Assembly: GCA_910584945.1 (NCBI GenBank)
Contig: CAJUDY010000047.1
Span: 1 to 28,648, forward strand
Length of the DNA stretch: 28,648 nucleotides
Source of the DNA: an uncultured Lachnospiraceae bacterium
GTDB taxonomy: Bacteria; Bacillota; Clostridia; Lachnospirales; Lachnospiraceae
Reading direction: 5' to 3'
Part shown: one piece after another, positions 1-6,720 of the stretch
Layout of the letters: each line of letters begins with the position of its first letter
How positions within the stretch are numbered: the first letter of the stretch is position 1
Position numbers and translations under genes: made by a program
The notes under the pieces: generated by a model
The model's input: only the letters and a program-made list of their open reading frames with translations
Databases searched by the model: none
What the model was told of the DNA's origin: nothing

Positions 1-182
1 AACAAAAATCCCTGTAAACGTAAACTGTTATTTCTAACTGGATGCAGCACTAGAATAGAAGAAAGAGGTATCACCAATAAAACGGTAAGCGGTTCGCCCT
101 TCGCCAAAATGTTTTGCATTTTGAGAACTTCCAGAATTTTCAGAAGGTGATTCGGATGGAAAATAAGACGAAAGGGGTACGA

Positions 183-200
183 ATGTACATAAGATGTTAG
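183..200 (+). CDS. Five-codon upstream ORF (MYIRC) overlapping the toxin-like gene
   Basis: ATG at 183 lies 5 nt after a GGGG Shine-Dalgarno core at 174-177, a much better placed ribosome site than the downstream gene has. The reading frame encodes only MYIRC and stops at TAG 198-200. That stop overlaps the ATG at 194 of the small membrane peptide in a different frame. Ribosomes ending here could restart on the toxin-like ORF, a translational coupling arrangement known from some type I toxins. This is inference from layout only. Confidence 0.35.
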   Translation: MYIRC

Positions 201-292
201 AACTTCTTATGAGCATCGCCAGTGTCGCTGCGACGGTTATCAGTATCATCGTAACCGTCATCAGCATACGGCAGAATGCCAAGAAAGATTGA
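194..292 (+). CDS. Small hydrophobic peptide, candidate type I toxin (holin-like)
   Basis: This 32-residue peptide begins MLELLMSIASVAATV. It has one predicted membrane segment (about residues 2-25) and a short charged tail ending RQNAKKD. Size, single membrane helix and basic C-terminus match the small toxin peptides of Firmicutes type I toxin-antitoxin loci (holin-like, TxpA or Fst type). The frame upstream is closed by TAA at 164-166 and offers no other start, so ATG 194 (or ATG 209) must be used. It has no well spaced Shine-Dalgarno of its own. The gene ends 4 nt before a terminator hairpin, and a minus-strand promoter fires into its 3' end. Toxicity cannot be shown from sequence; it could be a small membrane protein of another role. 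Confidence 0.5.
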   Translation: MLELLMSIASVAATVISIIVTVISIRQNAKKD

Positions 293-296
293 CATC

Positions 297-340
297 AAAA
301 AAGCAACCGCTCCCGACCAAGGAATAGGGGTTGCTTTTTT
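297..340. terminator. Bidirectional hairpin terminator shared by toxin mRNA and antisense RNA
   Basis: AAAAAAGCAACC (297-308) pairs with GGTTGCTTTTTT (329-340), leaving a 20-nt loop that can add two more pairs. The stem is flanked by A6 on one side and T6 on the other, so it can terminate transcription in both directions. This is the usual arrangement for convergent toxin and antitoxin RNAs. Confidence 0.8.
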
Positions 341-394
341 GTCATGTAACCATTAACCGAGGCGGACCGTTTGCTGCGGTGCTGCCTCTTTTAT
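297..394 (-). ncRNA. Predicted antisense RNA (RatA/antitoxin-like)
   Basis: A minus-strand promoter at 401-429 should start an RNA near 394 that reads toward the toxin-like gene and ends at the shared hairpin near 297, giving about 98 nt. It carries a possible stem GAGGC/GCCTC near its 5' end. It is complementary to the last ~45 nt of the toxin transcript. Both RNA ends are predictions. No coding potential is visible in it. Confidence 0.5.
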
Positions 395-400
395 GGTTTG

Positions 401-429
401 ATTCTAACACACATTTAACATAACGTCAA
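401..429 (-). promoter_or_regulatory. Sigma-A promoter for the antisense RNA
   Basis: On the minus strand TTGACG (424-429) and TAGAAT (401-406) are separated by exactly 17 nt, a near-consensus sigma-A promoter. No gene lies downstream on that strand except the convergent toxin-like locus. Confidence 0.7.
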
Positions 430-474
430 GCAGAAGATTTTTTTCTAAAGAGGACCTGAAAGTATGTAGATCGG

Positions 475-643
475 TACACCCCGTATTTCATGCGTCTGGC
501 AGAAAATTATGGGGCAAAAGGTATCCGTGTTACGAAAAAAGAAGAGATTGCCGCCGCTTTTGAAGAAGCGAAGAAGAGCACGAAAGGCCCCACTCTGACC
601 GAATCCATCAGAAGGACGGAACGGTGATGGTAAACGTTCCACC
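475..643 (+). pseudogene. ilvB: C-terminal remnant of acetolactate synthase large subunit
   Basis: Reading from 475 gives a peptide containing NYGAKGIRVTKKEEI and AFEEAKKSTKGPTL, which resembles the C-terminal TPP-domain end of acetolactate synthase large subunits (family pattern: FxxLAExYGxKGxRV, then GPxxxEF). The frame hits TGA at 625. A shift after about 612 restores the family-like ending VMVNVPP, so at least one frameshift is present. No start, no FAD/TPP core and no Shine-Dalgarno remain. It is a decayed fragment about 55 codons long, evidence of gene loss or rearrangement at this edge. The family call is from memory of the motif. Confidence 0.6.
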
Positions 644-713
644 TGCTTTTATCATACCACAGAAGCAAAAAATACTTACAAAAATTTTTCATTTTTGATA
701 TGGACTTGCATCG

Positions 714-782
714 ATGGGGCTGTTTCTACTGGTGGGGATGCTCTTTGTGAACAAACTGGAAAACCGTGACGAATACTTATGA
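714..782 (+). other. Short hydrophobic reading frame, possibly another gene remnant
   Basis: ATG 714 opens 22 codons (MGLFLLVGMLFVNKLENRDEYL) that look like the last membrane helix and tail of a membrane protein. No ribosome site precedes it. Further downstream (about 774-846) another frame reads like a protein scrap (YDKIILFCDGIKAV). Together with the ilvB scrap this suggests that 430-850 is eroded coding sequence. Function is unknown. Confidence 0.2.
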
Positions 783-846
783 CAAGATCATATTGTTCTG
801 CGATGGCATAAAGGCAGTATCAGACTTGCAGGAACTATCATACAAT

Positions 847-902
847 AGCTGGACATTTTTGCTCAGGGCAATCCCAAAAACCGCAAAAATGTCCAGCTTT
901 TT
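847..902 (+). terminator. Strong rho-independent terminator
   Basis: A perfect 16-bp stem, AGCTGGACATTTTTGC (847-862) with GCAAAAATGTCCAGCT (883-898), encloses a 20-nt loop and is followed by TTTT. It closes the decayed region and insulates the sugar transporter operon from upstream transcription. Confidence 0.85.
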
Positions 903-968
903 CCATATGTCCTAAAGCTGTACTATACAAAATGTACAGAAGATGACAAGTTTATCCTGTCCGGATTG

Positions 969-977
969 TGGTATATT
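969..977 (+). promoter_or_regulatory. Extended -10 promoter of the sugar ABC operon
   Basis: TGG followed by TATATT (972-977) forms an extended -10 element 36 nt before the chvE-like start; no good -35 is present at 17 nt. It follows the terminator at 847-902 and is the only promoter-like element in the gap. A very similar GTGGTATACT occurs before the HPr leader. Confidence 0.45.
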
Positions 978-1013
978 CAAATCGTAAAAAATATTTATGG
1001 GAGGAACTGAAAA

Positions 1014-2240
1014 ATGAAAAGAAAATTACTTGGCGCTTTACTGAGTACCGCAATGGTTGCTTCTCTGGTGGCAGGCTGCGGCGGCGGAAATGACGCGGCG
1101 GCGACGGATACGCCGGCAGAGACCGAGGCTCCGGCAGAGACGGAGGCGCCCGCAGAGGACGCGGCGGAAGGAGATGCGGCGGCTGCAGGCGATACCGCGG
1201 CAGCAGGCGGCGGCAAGATCGGTATTGCCATGCCAACCCAGTCTCTGGAGCGCTGGAACCGTGACGGCGCTTACCTGGATGAGCAGTTCAAGGCGGCAGG
1301 TTTTGAGACCATCCTGACCTACTCGGACAATGATTCCGGAAAACAGGTCAACGATATCCAGAACATGCTGGCGGACGGCGTTGACATGCTGATTGTGGCA
1401 GCCATCGACGGCGAGGCTCTGAACACTGCCATGAACGAGGCGGCAGAAGCAAATGTACCGGTAATCGCTTATGACCGTCTGATCCTCAATGACGCGGTTT
1501 CCTATTATGTATCCTTTGATAATTACACCGTCGGAAAACTCCAAGGCGAGTTTATCGAGACGCAGCTGGATCTGAAAAATGCAGGCGATAAGACCTACAA
1601 TATGGAAATTACCGCAGGCGACCCGGCGGACAACAATGCGCCGTATTTCTATCAGGGAGCCATTGACGTCCTTCAGCCGTACATCGACGCAGGCACTTTG
1701 AAGGTTGTGTCCGGCCAGACGGATTTCGACAGCGTTGCTACCGCTCAGTGGAATACGGATACTGCTCTTGAGAGAGCGCAGAACGTGCTGTCCTCCTACT
1801 ATGCGGACGGAACCCAGCTGGACGTATGGCTCTGCTCCAATGACTCCACTGCTCTTGGCGTGGCGCAGGCAGTGACTTCCGACTACGCAGGCTCCAATAC
1901 CGTGCTGATCACCGGTCAGGACGGCGACGAAGCAAACCTGAAGAACGTTGTGGACGGCGTACAGACCATGACGGTTTACAAGAATGTGAGCAACGAGTCC
2001 ATCGTTACCCTGTCTCTTGCAAAAGCGATTCTGGCAGGCGATACCATTGATGAGTCTCTGGTTCCGTCCTTCGGCGTCGAGTGCGCCTTTGACACCGAGT
2101 CTTATGAGACTTCCGAAGGCAACAAGTGTCCGTCCTTCCTGCTGGTACCCAATGTCATCACCAAGGACAATCTGCAGGATCTGGTGGACACCGGTCTCTA
2201 CACCATGGGCGACGACGGATATCTGTCCGCAACCAATTAA
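1014..2240 (+). CDS. chvE: Monosaccharide ABC transporter substrate-binding lipoprotein (ChvE-like)
   Basis: Extracytoplasmic binding protein that captures a monosaccharide (galactose/glucose/arabinose/xylose class) and delivers it to the GguAB membrane complex. The 408-residue product has a lipoprotein signal peptide with lipobox VAGC (Cys22). A low-complexity Ala/Glu/Pro linker runs to about residue 68, followed by a periplasmic-binding-protein type I fold starting IGIAMPTQSLERWNRDG, typical of ChvE/XylF-class proteins. GGGAGG at 1000-1005 sets the ATG at 1014. Order binding protein, double ATPase, permease is the standard multiple-monosaccharide importer. The exact sugar cannot be told from sequence. 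The linker probably spans the cell wall; a similar linker occurs in the livJ-like protein of this window. Confidence 0.9.
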   Translation: MKRKLLGALLSTAMVASLVAGCGGGNDAAATDTPAETEAPAETEAPAEDAAEGDAAAAGDTAAAGGGKIGIAMPTQSLERWNRDGAYLDEQFKAAGFETILTYSDNDSGKQVNDIQNMLADGVDMLIVAAIDGEALNTAMNEAAEANVPVIAYDRLILNDAVSYYVSFDNYTVGKLQGEFIETQLDLKNAGDKTYNMEITAGDPADNNAPYFYQGAIDVLQPYIDAGTLKVVSGQTDFDSVATAQWNTDTALERAQNVLSSYYADGTQLDVWLCSNDSTALGVAQAVTSDYAGSNTVLITGQDGDEANLKNVVDGVQTMTVYKNVSNESIVTLSLAKAILAGDTIDESLVPSFGVECAFDTESYETSEGNKCPSFLLVPNVITKDNLQDLVDTGLYTMGDDGYLSATN

Positions 2241-2271
2241 CAGGGATCAGGATAATTTTGAAAACCTTAAC

Positions 2272-2299
2272 AAAGGGCGGGGCGTCTGTCCCGCCCTTT
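2272..2299 (+). promoter_or_regulatory. Intercistronic hairpin after chvE
   Basis: AAAGGGCGGG (2272-2281) pairs perfectly with CCCGCCCTTT (2290-2299) across an 8-nt loop. There is no U-tract after it, so it is better read as an mRNA-stabilising or partial attenuation stem. Such a stem would give more binding protein than ATPase and permease. Confidence 0.65.
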
Positions 2300-2330
2300 G
2301 ACATGAGAAGAGGGAAAGGAGGAGGAGCTT

Positions 2331-3866
2331 TTGGCTGATATTATTCTGGAGATGAAATCCATCACCAAGGAGTTTCCGGGAGTGAAGGCACTGGATAATG
2401 TGAATCTGGTCGTGGAGCGCGGGGAGATCCACGCGCTGATCGGCGAGAACGGCGCGGGCAAATCAACACTGATGAACGTACTGTCAGGAACCTATCCGGC
2501 GGGCAGTTACACAGGGGAAATTTATTATAACGGGGAACTTTGTCAGTTTAAAACGCTGAAGGACAGCGAGGCAAAGGGGATCGTCATCATCCATCAGGAA
2601 CTGGCGCTGATACCGCTTCTGACCATCGGTGAAAATATGTTCCTGGGAAATGAGAAAAAGAATAAAATGGGGCATATCGACTGGGATATGACGTACAACG
2701 AAGCAGAAAAGCATATGCAGCAGGTGGGACTCTATGAATCGGCCCAGACATTGATCAAGGACATTGGAACCGGCAAACAGCAGTTGGTGGAGATCGCAAA
2801 AGCATTTTCCAAAAATGTAAAACTTCTGATTCTGGATGAGCCTACGTCCTCGCTGAACGATGAGGATGCGAAGATGCTTCTGGATCTTCTGATGGAATTC
2901 AAGAAAAATGGGCTGACTTCCATCATCATCACACATAAATTAAATGAAATCATCTATTGTGCAGACAAGGCGACCATCGTCCGCGACGGCTCTACCATCG
3001 AGACGCTGGTAAAAGGTGTGGACGAATTCAGCGAAGACCGGATCATCAAGGGCATGGTGGGACGTCCCATGGACGACCGTTATCCGGTGCGGGAACATAA
3101 GGTGCAAAAAGAAGTGGGACTGGAAGTGAAGGACTGGACGGTCTATCATCCCCTTTATCATGAAAAAGTGGTGGACAATCACATTTCTTTTAAAGTACAT
3201 AAAGGGGAGGTTGTGGGATTTTCCGGTCTGCAGGGCGCGGGCCGAACGGAACTTGCCATGTCCATCTTTGGCAGGAGCTATGGATCAAATATCAGCGGTG
3301 AGCTGTATTTGAATGGGAAGAAGACAGAGCTTCGAAGCACGGAGCAGGCGATCCGCCATGGCCTTGCCTATGTGACAGAAGACAGAAAGACCAACGGATT
3401 GATTCTTGGAGAGTCCATTCGTTTTAATACGACACTTGCCAGACTGGATAAGGTCTGCGGAAACGGTGTCATTGATACAACGGCGGAACAGAAAGTGGCG
3501 GAGGAGATGACCGAGGCCATGGGCACCAAGACCCCGTCCATCGAGCAGAAAGTAGGCAATCTGTCCGGCGGAAACCAGCAGAAGGCGTTGCTTGGCAAAT
3601 GGATGTTCACGGAACCGGATGTGCTGATTCTGGATGAGCCCACCCGCGGCATCGACGTAGGTGCCAAATATGACATCTACTGCCTGATCAATGAGATGGT
3701 GGAAAACGGGAAATCCGTCATCATGATTTCTTCCGAGATGCCGGAGCTCATCGGTATGTGCGACCGCATTTATATTATGAACGAGGGAGAACTGAAAGGC
3801 GAGCTGGAGGCGAAGGAAGCGACGCAGGAGAAGATCATGAGCTTTATCATCAGCGCGGATCATTAA
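2331..3866 (+). CDS. gguA: Monosaccharide ABC transporter ATP-binding protein (GguA/MmsA)
   Basis: Cytoplasmic ATPase powering the sugar importer; two ABC domains in one 511-residue chain, as in RbsA, XylG and MglA. The N-terminal domain has Walker A GENGAGKST (from residue 38), an atypical signature IGTGKQQ and Walker B LLILDEPTSS. The C-terminal domain has a degenerate Walker A (GLQGAGRTEL), a full LSGGNQQK signature and VLILDEPTRGIDVG. This asymmetry is normal for the family. The start is TTG at 2331, 6 nt after AAAGGAGGAGG; the weak codon may be offset by the very strong ribosome site. The gene is 90 nt after chvE and 22 nt before the preferred gguB start. Confidence 0.92.
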   Translation: MADIILEMKSITKEFPGVKALDNVNLVVERGEIHALIGENGAGKSTLMNVLSGTYPAGSYTGEIYYNGELCQFKTLKDSEAKGIVIIHQELALIPLLTIGENMFLGNEKKNKMGHIDWDMTYNEAEKHMQQVGLYESAQTLIKDIGTGKQQLVEIAKAFSKNVKLLILDEPTSSLNDEDAKMLLDLLMEFKKNGLTSIIITHKLNEIIYCADKATIVRDGSTIETLVKGVDEFSEDRIIKGMVGRPMDDRYPVREHKVQKEVGLEVKDWTVYHPLYHEKVVDNHISFKVHKGEVVGFSGLQGAGRTELAMSIFGRSYGSNISGELYLNGKKTELRSTEQAIRHGLAYVTEDRKTNGLILGESIRFNTTLARLDKVCGNGVIDTTAEQKVAEEMTEAMGTKTPSIEQKVGNLSGGNQQKALLGKWMFTEPDVLILDEPTRGIDVGAKYDIYCLINEMVENGKSVIMISSEMPELIGMCDRIYIMNEGELKGELEAKEATQEKIMSFIISADH

Positions 3867-3888
3867 GAGGAAAGGAGTGTTGTGTTAC

Positions 3889-5082
3889 ATGTCAACGAAC
3901 AAAGAAAATCAGGGGAATGCCCCCTTTAAGCTGGGAGAGTTTTTGACCAGATACAGCATGGTCATCGCTCTTGTCATCGTATTTATATTATTTTATTTTC
4001 TGACCGGCGGACGTCTTCTGTATGCCCAGAACATGTCCAACCTGCTTTTACAGAATGGTTATGTACTGGTTATGGCCTGCGGTATGCTTTTGTGCATTCT
4101 GACCGGCGGCAACATCGATCTGTCCGTGGGTTCCGTGATCTGTATGGTGGGCGGCGTAGCGGCGGTGCTGATCACCAACCATGGGTTTAACATCTATCTG
4201 ACGATTTTACTTTGTCTTGCCATCGGCGTTCTGGCAGGAATCTGGCAGGGTTACTGGATCGGCTATGTGCGGATTCCGCCTTTTATTACCACCCTGGGCG
4301 GTATGTTCATCTTCCGCGGCTTTGGACGTCTGGTACTGGACAGCAAAACCGTATCTGTTCAGGATGCAGCTTTCTTAAATATCTTTACCGCATATATCAA
4401 GATTCCGGGCCTGGATACAGACAGTCGTATTCTTTCCCCGCTGATCATCGGGGTACTGGTGGTGGCGTTTATCTTTTACAGCACCGTTTCTTCCAGAAAG
4501 AACAAGGCGAAGAAAGGGTATCGTCAAAACAGTGCGCTGGCTGACTTTGGAAGAAGCGGCCTGATATCGGTGGTGCTTCTGGCGTATTGCTGGCTGCTCT
4601 GCCAATATAAAGGCATCTCCGTCATGCTGGTGTGGGTGGTGGCGATTTGCCTGATCTACCACTTCATCACTTCCAAAACGGCATTCGGACGTTATTTTTA
4701 CGCGGTGGGCGGCAACGAGAAGGCGACCCAGCTCTCCGGCATCAATACGAATAAGGTTTACTTTATCGCCTATGCCAATATGGGACTTCTGGCAGGACTT
4801 TGCGGACTGCTCTGCCTTGCCCGGGTAGGTTCTGTCAACGGCTCCACCGGTACATCCTTCGAGATGGACGCCATCGGCTCCTGCTTCATCGGCGGCGCTT
4901 CCGCTTACGGCGGCAGCGGCACGGTTCCAGGCGTCATCATCGGCGCGCTTCTGCTGGGCGTTATCAATATGGGAATGTCCATCATGGGCATCGGCGACTC
5001 CTGGCAGTATGTGGTAAAAGGCGGCGTGCTTCTGGTAGCGGTCATCTTCGACGTGGTGTCCAACCGCAAGAGCGGCAAGTAA
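3889..5082 (+). CDS. gguB: Monosaccharide ABC transporter permease (GguB/MmsB)
   Basis: Membrane channel of the sugar importer, BPD_transp_2 family, 397 residues with about ten hydrophobic segments. Family features include the GGNIDLSVGS motif after the third helix region and the ATP-domain contact YAVGGNEKATQLSGIN. A charged stretch (about residues 200-220, SSRKNKAKKGYRQ) forms the central cytoplasmic loop that makes GguB longer than RbsC. ATG 3889 is preferred over GTG 3877, because GTG 3877 lies inside the Shine-Dalgarno GAGGAAAGGAG. The operon ends here with a hairpin at 5171-5197. Confidence 0.9.
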   Translation: MSTNKENQGNAPFKLGEFLTRYSMVIALVIVFILFYFLTGGRLLYAQNMSNLLLQNGYVLVMACGMLLCILTGGNIDLSVGSVICMVGGVAAVLITNHGFNIYLTILLCLAIGVLAGIWQGYWIGYVRIPPFITTLGGMFIFRGFGRLVLDSKTVSVQDAAFLNIFTAYIKIPGLDTDSRILSPLIIGVLVVAFIFYSTVSSRKNKAKKGYRQNSALADFGRSGLISVVLLAYCWLLCQYKGISVMLVWVVAICLIYHFITSKTAFGRYFYAVGGNEKATQLSGINTNKVYFIAYANMGLLAGLCGLLCLARVGSVNGSTGTSFEMDAIGSCFIGGASAYGGSGTVPGVIIGALLLGVINMGMSIMGIGDSWQYVVKGGVLLVAVIFDVVSNRKSGK

Positions 5083-5170
5083 TCTGCTGTTTTAGCATCC
5101 AGAGTGCCGATGAAAATAATACTTTCGGTATAGAAAAAGGAAAATTGTAAATAATATGTTAATTTTTTTA

Positions 5171-5197
5171 AAGGGCTGTGTATACAGCCCTTCTTTT
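5171..5197 (+). terminator. Terminator of the sugar ABC operon
   Basis: AAGGGCTGT (5171-5179) and ACAGCCCTT (5184-5192) form a perfect 9-bp stem with a GTAT loop, followed by CTTTTG. The U-tract is short, so some read-through into the HPr leader is likely. Confidence 0.65.
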
Positions 5198-5198
5198 G

Positions 5199-5207
5199 TG
5201 GTATACT
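5199..5207 (+). promoter_or_regulatory. Extended -10 promoter for HPr
   Basis: TGG TATACT (5199-5207) is an extended -10 immediately after the terminator hairpin. No recognisable -35 is present. It would give a ~150-nt leader before the HPr start. Confidence 0.45.
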
Positions 5208-5213
5208 CCAAGT

Positions 5214-5297
5214 AGGCAATGAGCAGTGCGGAATCAAGATCGCACTGCGGGGTACCGGGATTCTTTTTATCGGGTTCTTCCATTGCCTGTTGCTCAT
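5214..5297 (+). promoter_or_regulatory. Structured leader upstream of HPr with alternative pairings
   Basis: AGGCAATG (5214-5221) can pair with CATTGCCT (5281-5288), enclosing a perfect hairpin CAGTGCG/CGCACTG (5224-5230 with 5241-5247). The overlapping ATGAGCA (5219-5225) can pair with TGCTCAT (5291-5297) instead. The two long-range stems share bases and exclude each other. No known riboswitch class was recognised, and there is no clear terminator within the leader. Confidence 0.35.
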
Positions 5298-5364
5298 CCG
5301 ATGCAGAATTGGGGCTGCAGAGGGGCAAAACAAGCGTTACATAAGAAGGAGAGGGGGGATTTTT

Positions 5365-5619
5365 GTGGTCAGGGAACGTGTAACAATAAAAAATGAGAAC
5401 GGTCTGCATCTGCGTCCGGCGGGGAAGCTGGTGACGGTGGCGAACAAATGCAGTTCTCATGTGATGATGACTTGCGGCGAACATACGATGAACTGCAAAA
5501 GTCTGATGAGCCTGCTTGCGTTTCCGGTGTGTCCGGGTGACGAGGTGACCGTGGAATGTTACGGGGAAGATGAAGTGCAGGCGCTTGAGCGGGTCGTTAC
5601 CTTCCTGAAAGCCTTGTAA
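5365..5619 (+). CDS. ptsH: HPr family phosphocarrier protein
   Basis: Small cytoplasmic phosphocarrier of the PEP:sugar phosphotransferase system; it takes phosphate from EI on a histidine and passes it to EIIA. The 84-residue chain has the active-site motif NGLHLRPAG with His at exactly residue 15, and CKSLMSLLAF with Ser at exactly residue 46, the HPr kinase regulatory site of Firmicutes. His15 argues against the Crh paralogue, which lacks it. GTG 5365 follows AGAAGGAGAGGGGGG. EI is not adjacent, so it may be a second HPr copy rather than the main one. It stands alone between a structured leader and a structured 3' region. Confidence 0.88.
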   Translation: MVRERVTIKNENGLHLRPAGKLVTVANKCSSHVMMTCGEHTMNCKSLMSLLAFPVCPGDEVTVECYGEDEVQALERVVTFLKAL

Positions 5620-5632
5620 CGCAGGGCATAAG

Positions 5633-5771
5633 TTGCTGTTCACGTCGTTCACCGTAACCTTTGTAAAAAGGATCTGCTCTTTTCCGGATCATGTTTTTAC
5701 GGACTTTGCAGGGAATGCAAAGTCCTGCGTGAACAGTAATGATATGACACATCCTGGATGTGTCTTTTTTT
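5633..5771 (+). ncRNA. Multi-branched structured RNA (3' UTR of HPr or independent sRNA)
   Basis: A 12-bp closing stem pairs 5633-5644 with 5728-5739 (one G-U). Inside are CCGTAA/TTACGG (5652-5657 with 5697-5702), a CCTTT-GTAA-AAAGG hairpin with a GNRA-type loop (5658-5671), and GGACTTTGCA/TGCAAAGTCC (5701-5710 with 5716-5725). The GG at 5701-5702 can join only one of two stems. The region ends in a T7 terminator at 5746-5771. It starts 14 nt after the HPr stop and carries no ORF. No known RNA family was recognised. Confidence 0.5.
5746..5771 (+). terminator. Rho-independent terminator after HPr and the structured RNA
   Basis: GACACATCC (5746-5754) and GGATGTGTC (5756-5764) form a stem with a very small loop, so the inner pair or two must open, followed by seven Ts (5765-5771). 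Confidence 0.85.
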
Positions 5772-5775
5772 GTGC

Positions 5776-5804
5776 TTGACAGGTTTGCCGGAATTCTATA
5801 TGCT
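5776..5804 (+). promoter_or_regulatory. Sigma-A promoter of the 5923 gene cluster
   Basis: TTGACA (5776-5781), a 17-nt spacer and TATGCT (5799-5804) form a near-consensus promoter directly after the terminator. A second candidate just downstream combines ATGACA with TATAAT about 16 nt later and ends a few bases before ATG 5881, which argues that translation begins further on, at 5923. Confidence 0.7.
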
Positions 5805-5922
5805 GGTAGTGTCTAAGGTAGCAAGTCCATGTTTCCATGTCGTAAATTCATGACAAGATTTCCTGATTGTATATAATCATATGGTTCGTATGCCGGGTTT
5901 CCATGAAGAGAGGAGATATTCA

Positions 5923-6693
5923 ATGTACGATCGAGAAGATGCATGGATGATGAAAAAAATTTTTTGTCTTTCGGACCATGCCCTGATCCGAATGGTGAAT
6001 CGTCTGTTTCAGACAGAATACGAAGTTGGAGTGAGCATACAAAAAGAGTGGAGAGAGCAGGAATCCATTAGCGTTCTATTAACATTCGGATGCGCCAATC
6101 GCTATGAATTCCGGATGCGGCGTCTGGAAGCAGGAATCCAGATACTGGTGGAAGACCGAGGCTGTCAGTTCCACTATGAAGACGCTGTGGACCGTTCCGA
6201 AGTCCGGCTGCAGGAGCCGCTGACAGACTACTTCGGATATAATACAAAAGAGAAGTTTTGCAGGATACTGGAATTTTTAGGACATGAACAGATCATTTTA
6301 TCGATCTATGCCATCACCGTCTGTGACCAGTCGGCCTGGAAACTTGAGGAGGCGGGACTGATATTGTTCCTGCCTTTTTTATTTTACTGTTTCGGTGCGA
6401 AGGCTGAATCGGAAAGACAAAGGCAGGAGTCGTTGAAAATCTTTGTGATTCGTGATATAGTAGGGGCGCTTTATGCAAGCCGGGACCGGGGAGATCTGAC
6501 CGCATTTGATGTGGAGAAGCTGAAGCAGTGCTGCAGAGGCATGCTGTGGAGAATTCTGGCGGGCGAAGGCTGGATGCAGAATCTGGAGCTTCAAGAATTG
6601 ATGCTTCGGGTGCTGGACCCGGATATTGGATATCTGGAGCATATGCATCAAAAAGAAATCAAGGAAATCCGGAATCCCTGCATAAAAAAATGA
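5923..6693 (+). CDS. Hypothetical protein, possibly degenerate Rpn/PD-(D/E)XK-like
   Basis: I do not recognise a characterised function. The 256-residue product opens DAWMMKKIFCLSDHALIRMVNRLFQTEY, which recalls the N-terminus of the clostridial Rpn/PD-(D/E)XK-type nuclease-like proteins (MK.IF...L...N.LF...Y). Where those carry an acidic LAD motif and Y-IE-Q, this protein reads SVLLTF and YEFRMR, so the catalytic acids and lysine appear lost. The middle is hydrophobic (LEEAGLILFLPFLFYCFG, about residues 148-165) and the C-terminus is Glu/Lys rich. ATG 5923 follows AGAGGAG by 7 nt and is preferred over ATG 5881, which lies too close to a promoter. It sits 27 nt before the DUF4358 gene and may share its transcript. 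Confidence 0.6.
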   Translation: MYDREDAWMMKKIFCLSDHALIRMVNRLFQTEYEVGVSIQKEWREQESISVLLTFGCANRYEFRMRRLEAGIQILVEDRGCQFHYEDAVDRSEVRLQEPLTDYFGYNTKEKFCRILEFLGHEQIILSIYAITVCDQSAWKLEEAGLILFLPFLFYCFGAKAESERQRQESLKIFVIRDIVGALYASRDRGDLTAFDVEKLKQCCRGMLWRILAGEGWMQNLELQELMLRVLDPDIGYLEHMHQKEIKEIRNPCIKK

Positions 6694-6720
6694 TTATAGA
6701 AAATGTGAGGTGACGAAGAC

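Noticed and set aside
34..282. An 82-codon minus-strand frame across the toxin-like region
   Set aside because: No ribosome site or promoter on that strand reaches it, and it covers the small plus-strand peptide with a better context.
2272..2299. Terminator between chvE and gguA
   Set aside because: The stem is followed by GACATG rather than Ts, and the operon logic requires read-through.
3285..3863. A 192-codon minus-strand frame within gguA
   Set aside because: Antisense shadow of a highly conserved ATPase gene with no ribosome site.
5881..5922. ATG 5881 as start of the hypothetical gene
   Set aside because: It lies a few bases after a TATAAT box and has no Shine-Dalgarno; ATG 5923 follows AGAGGAG.
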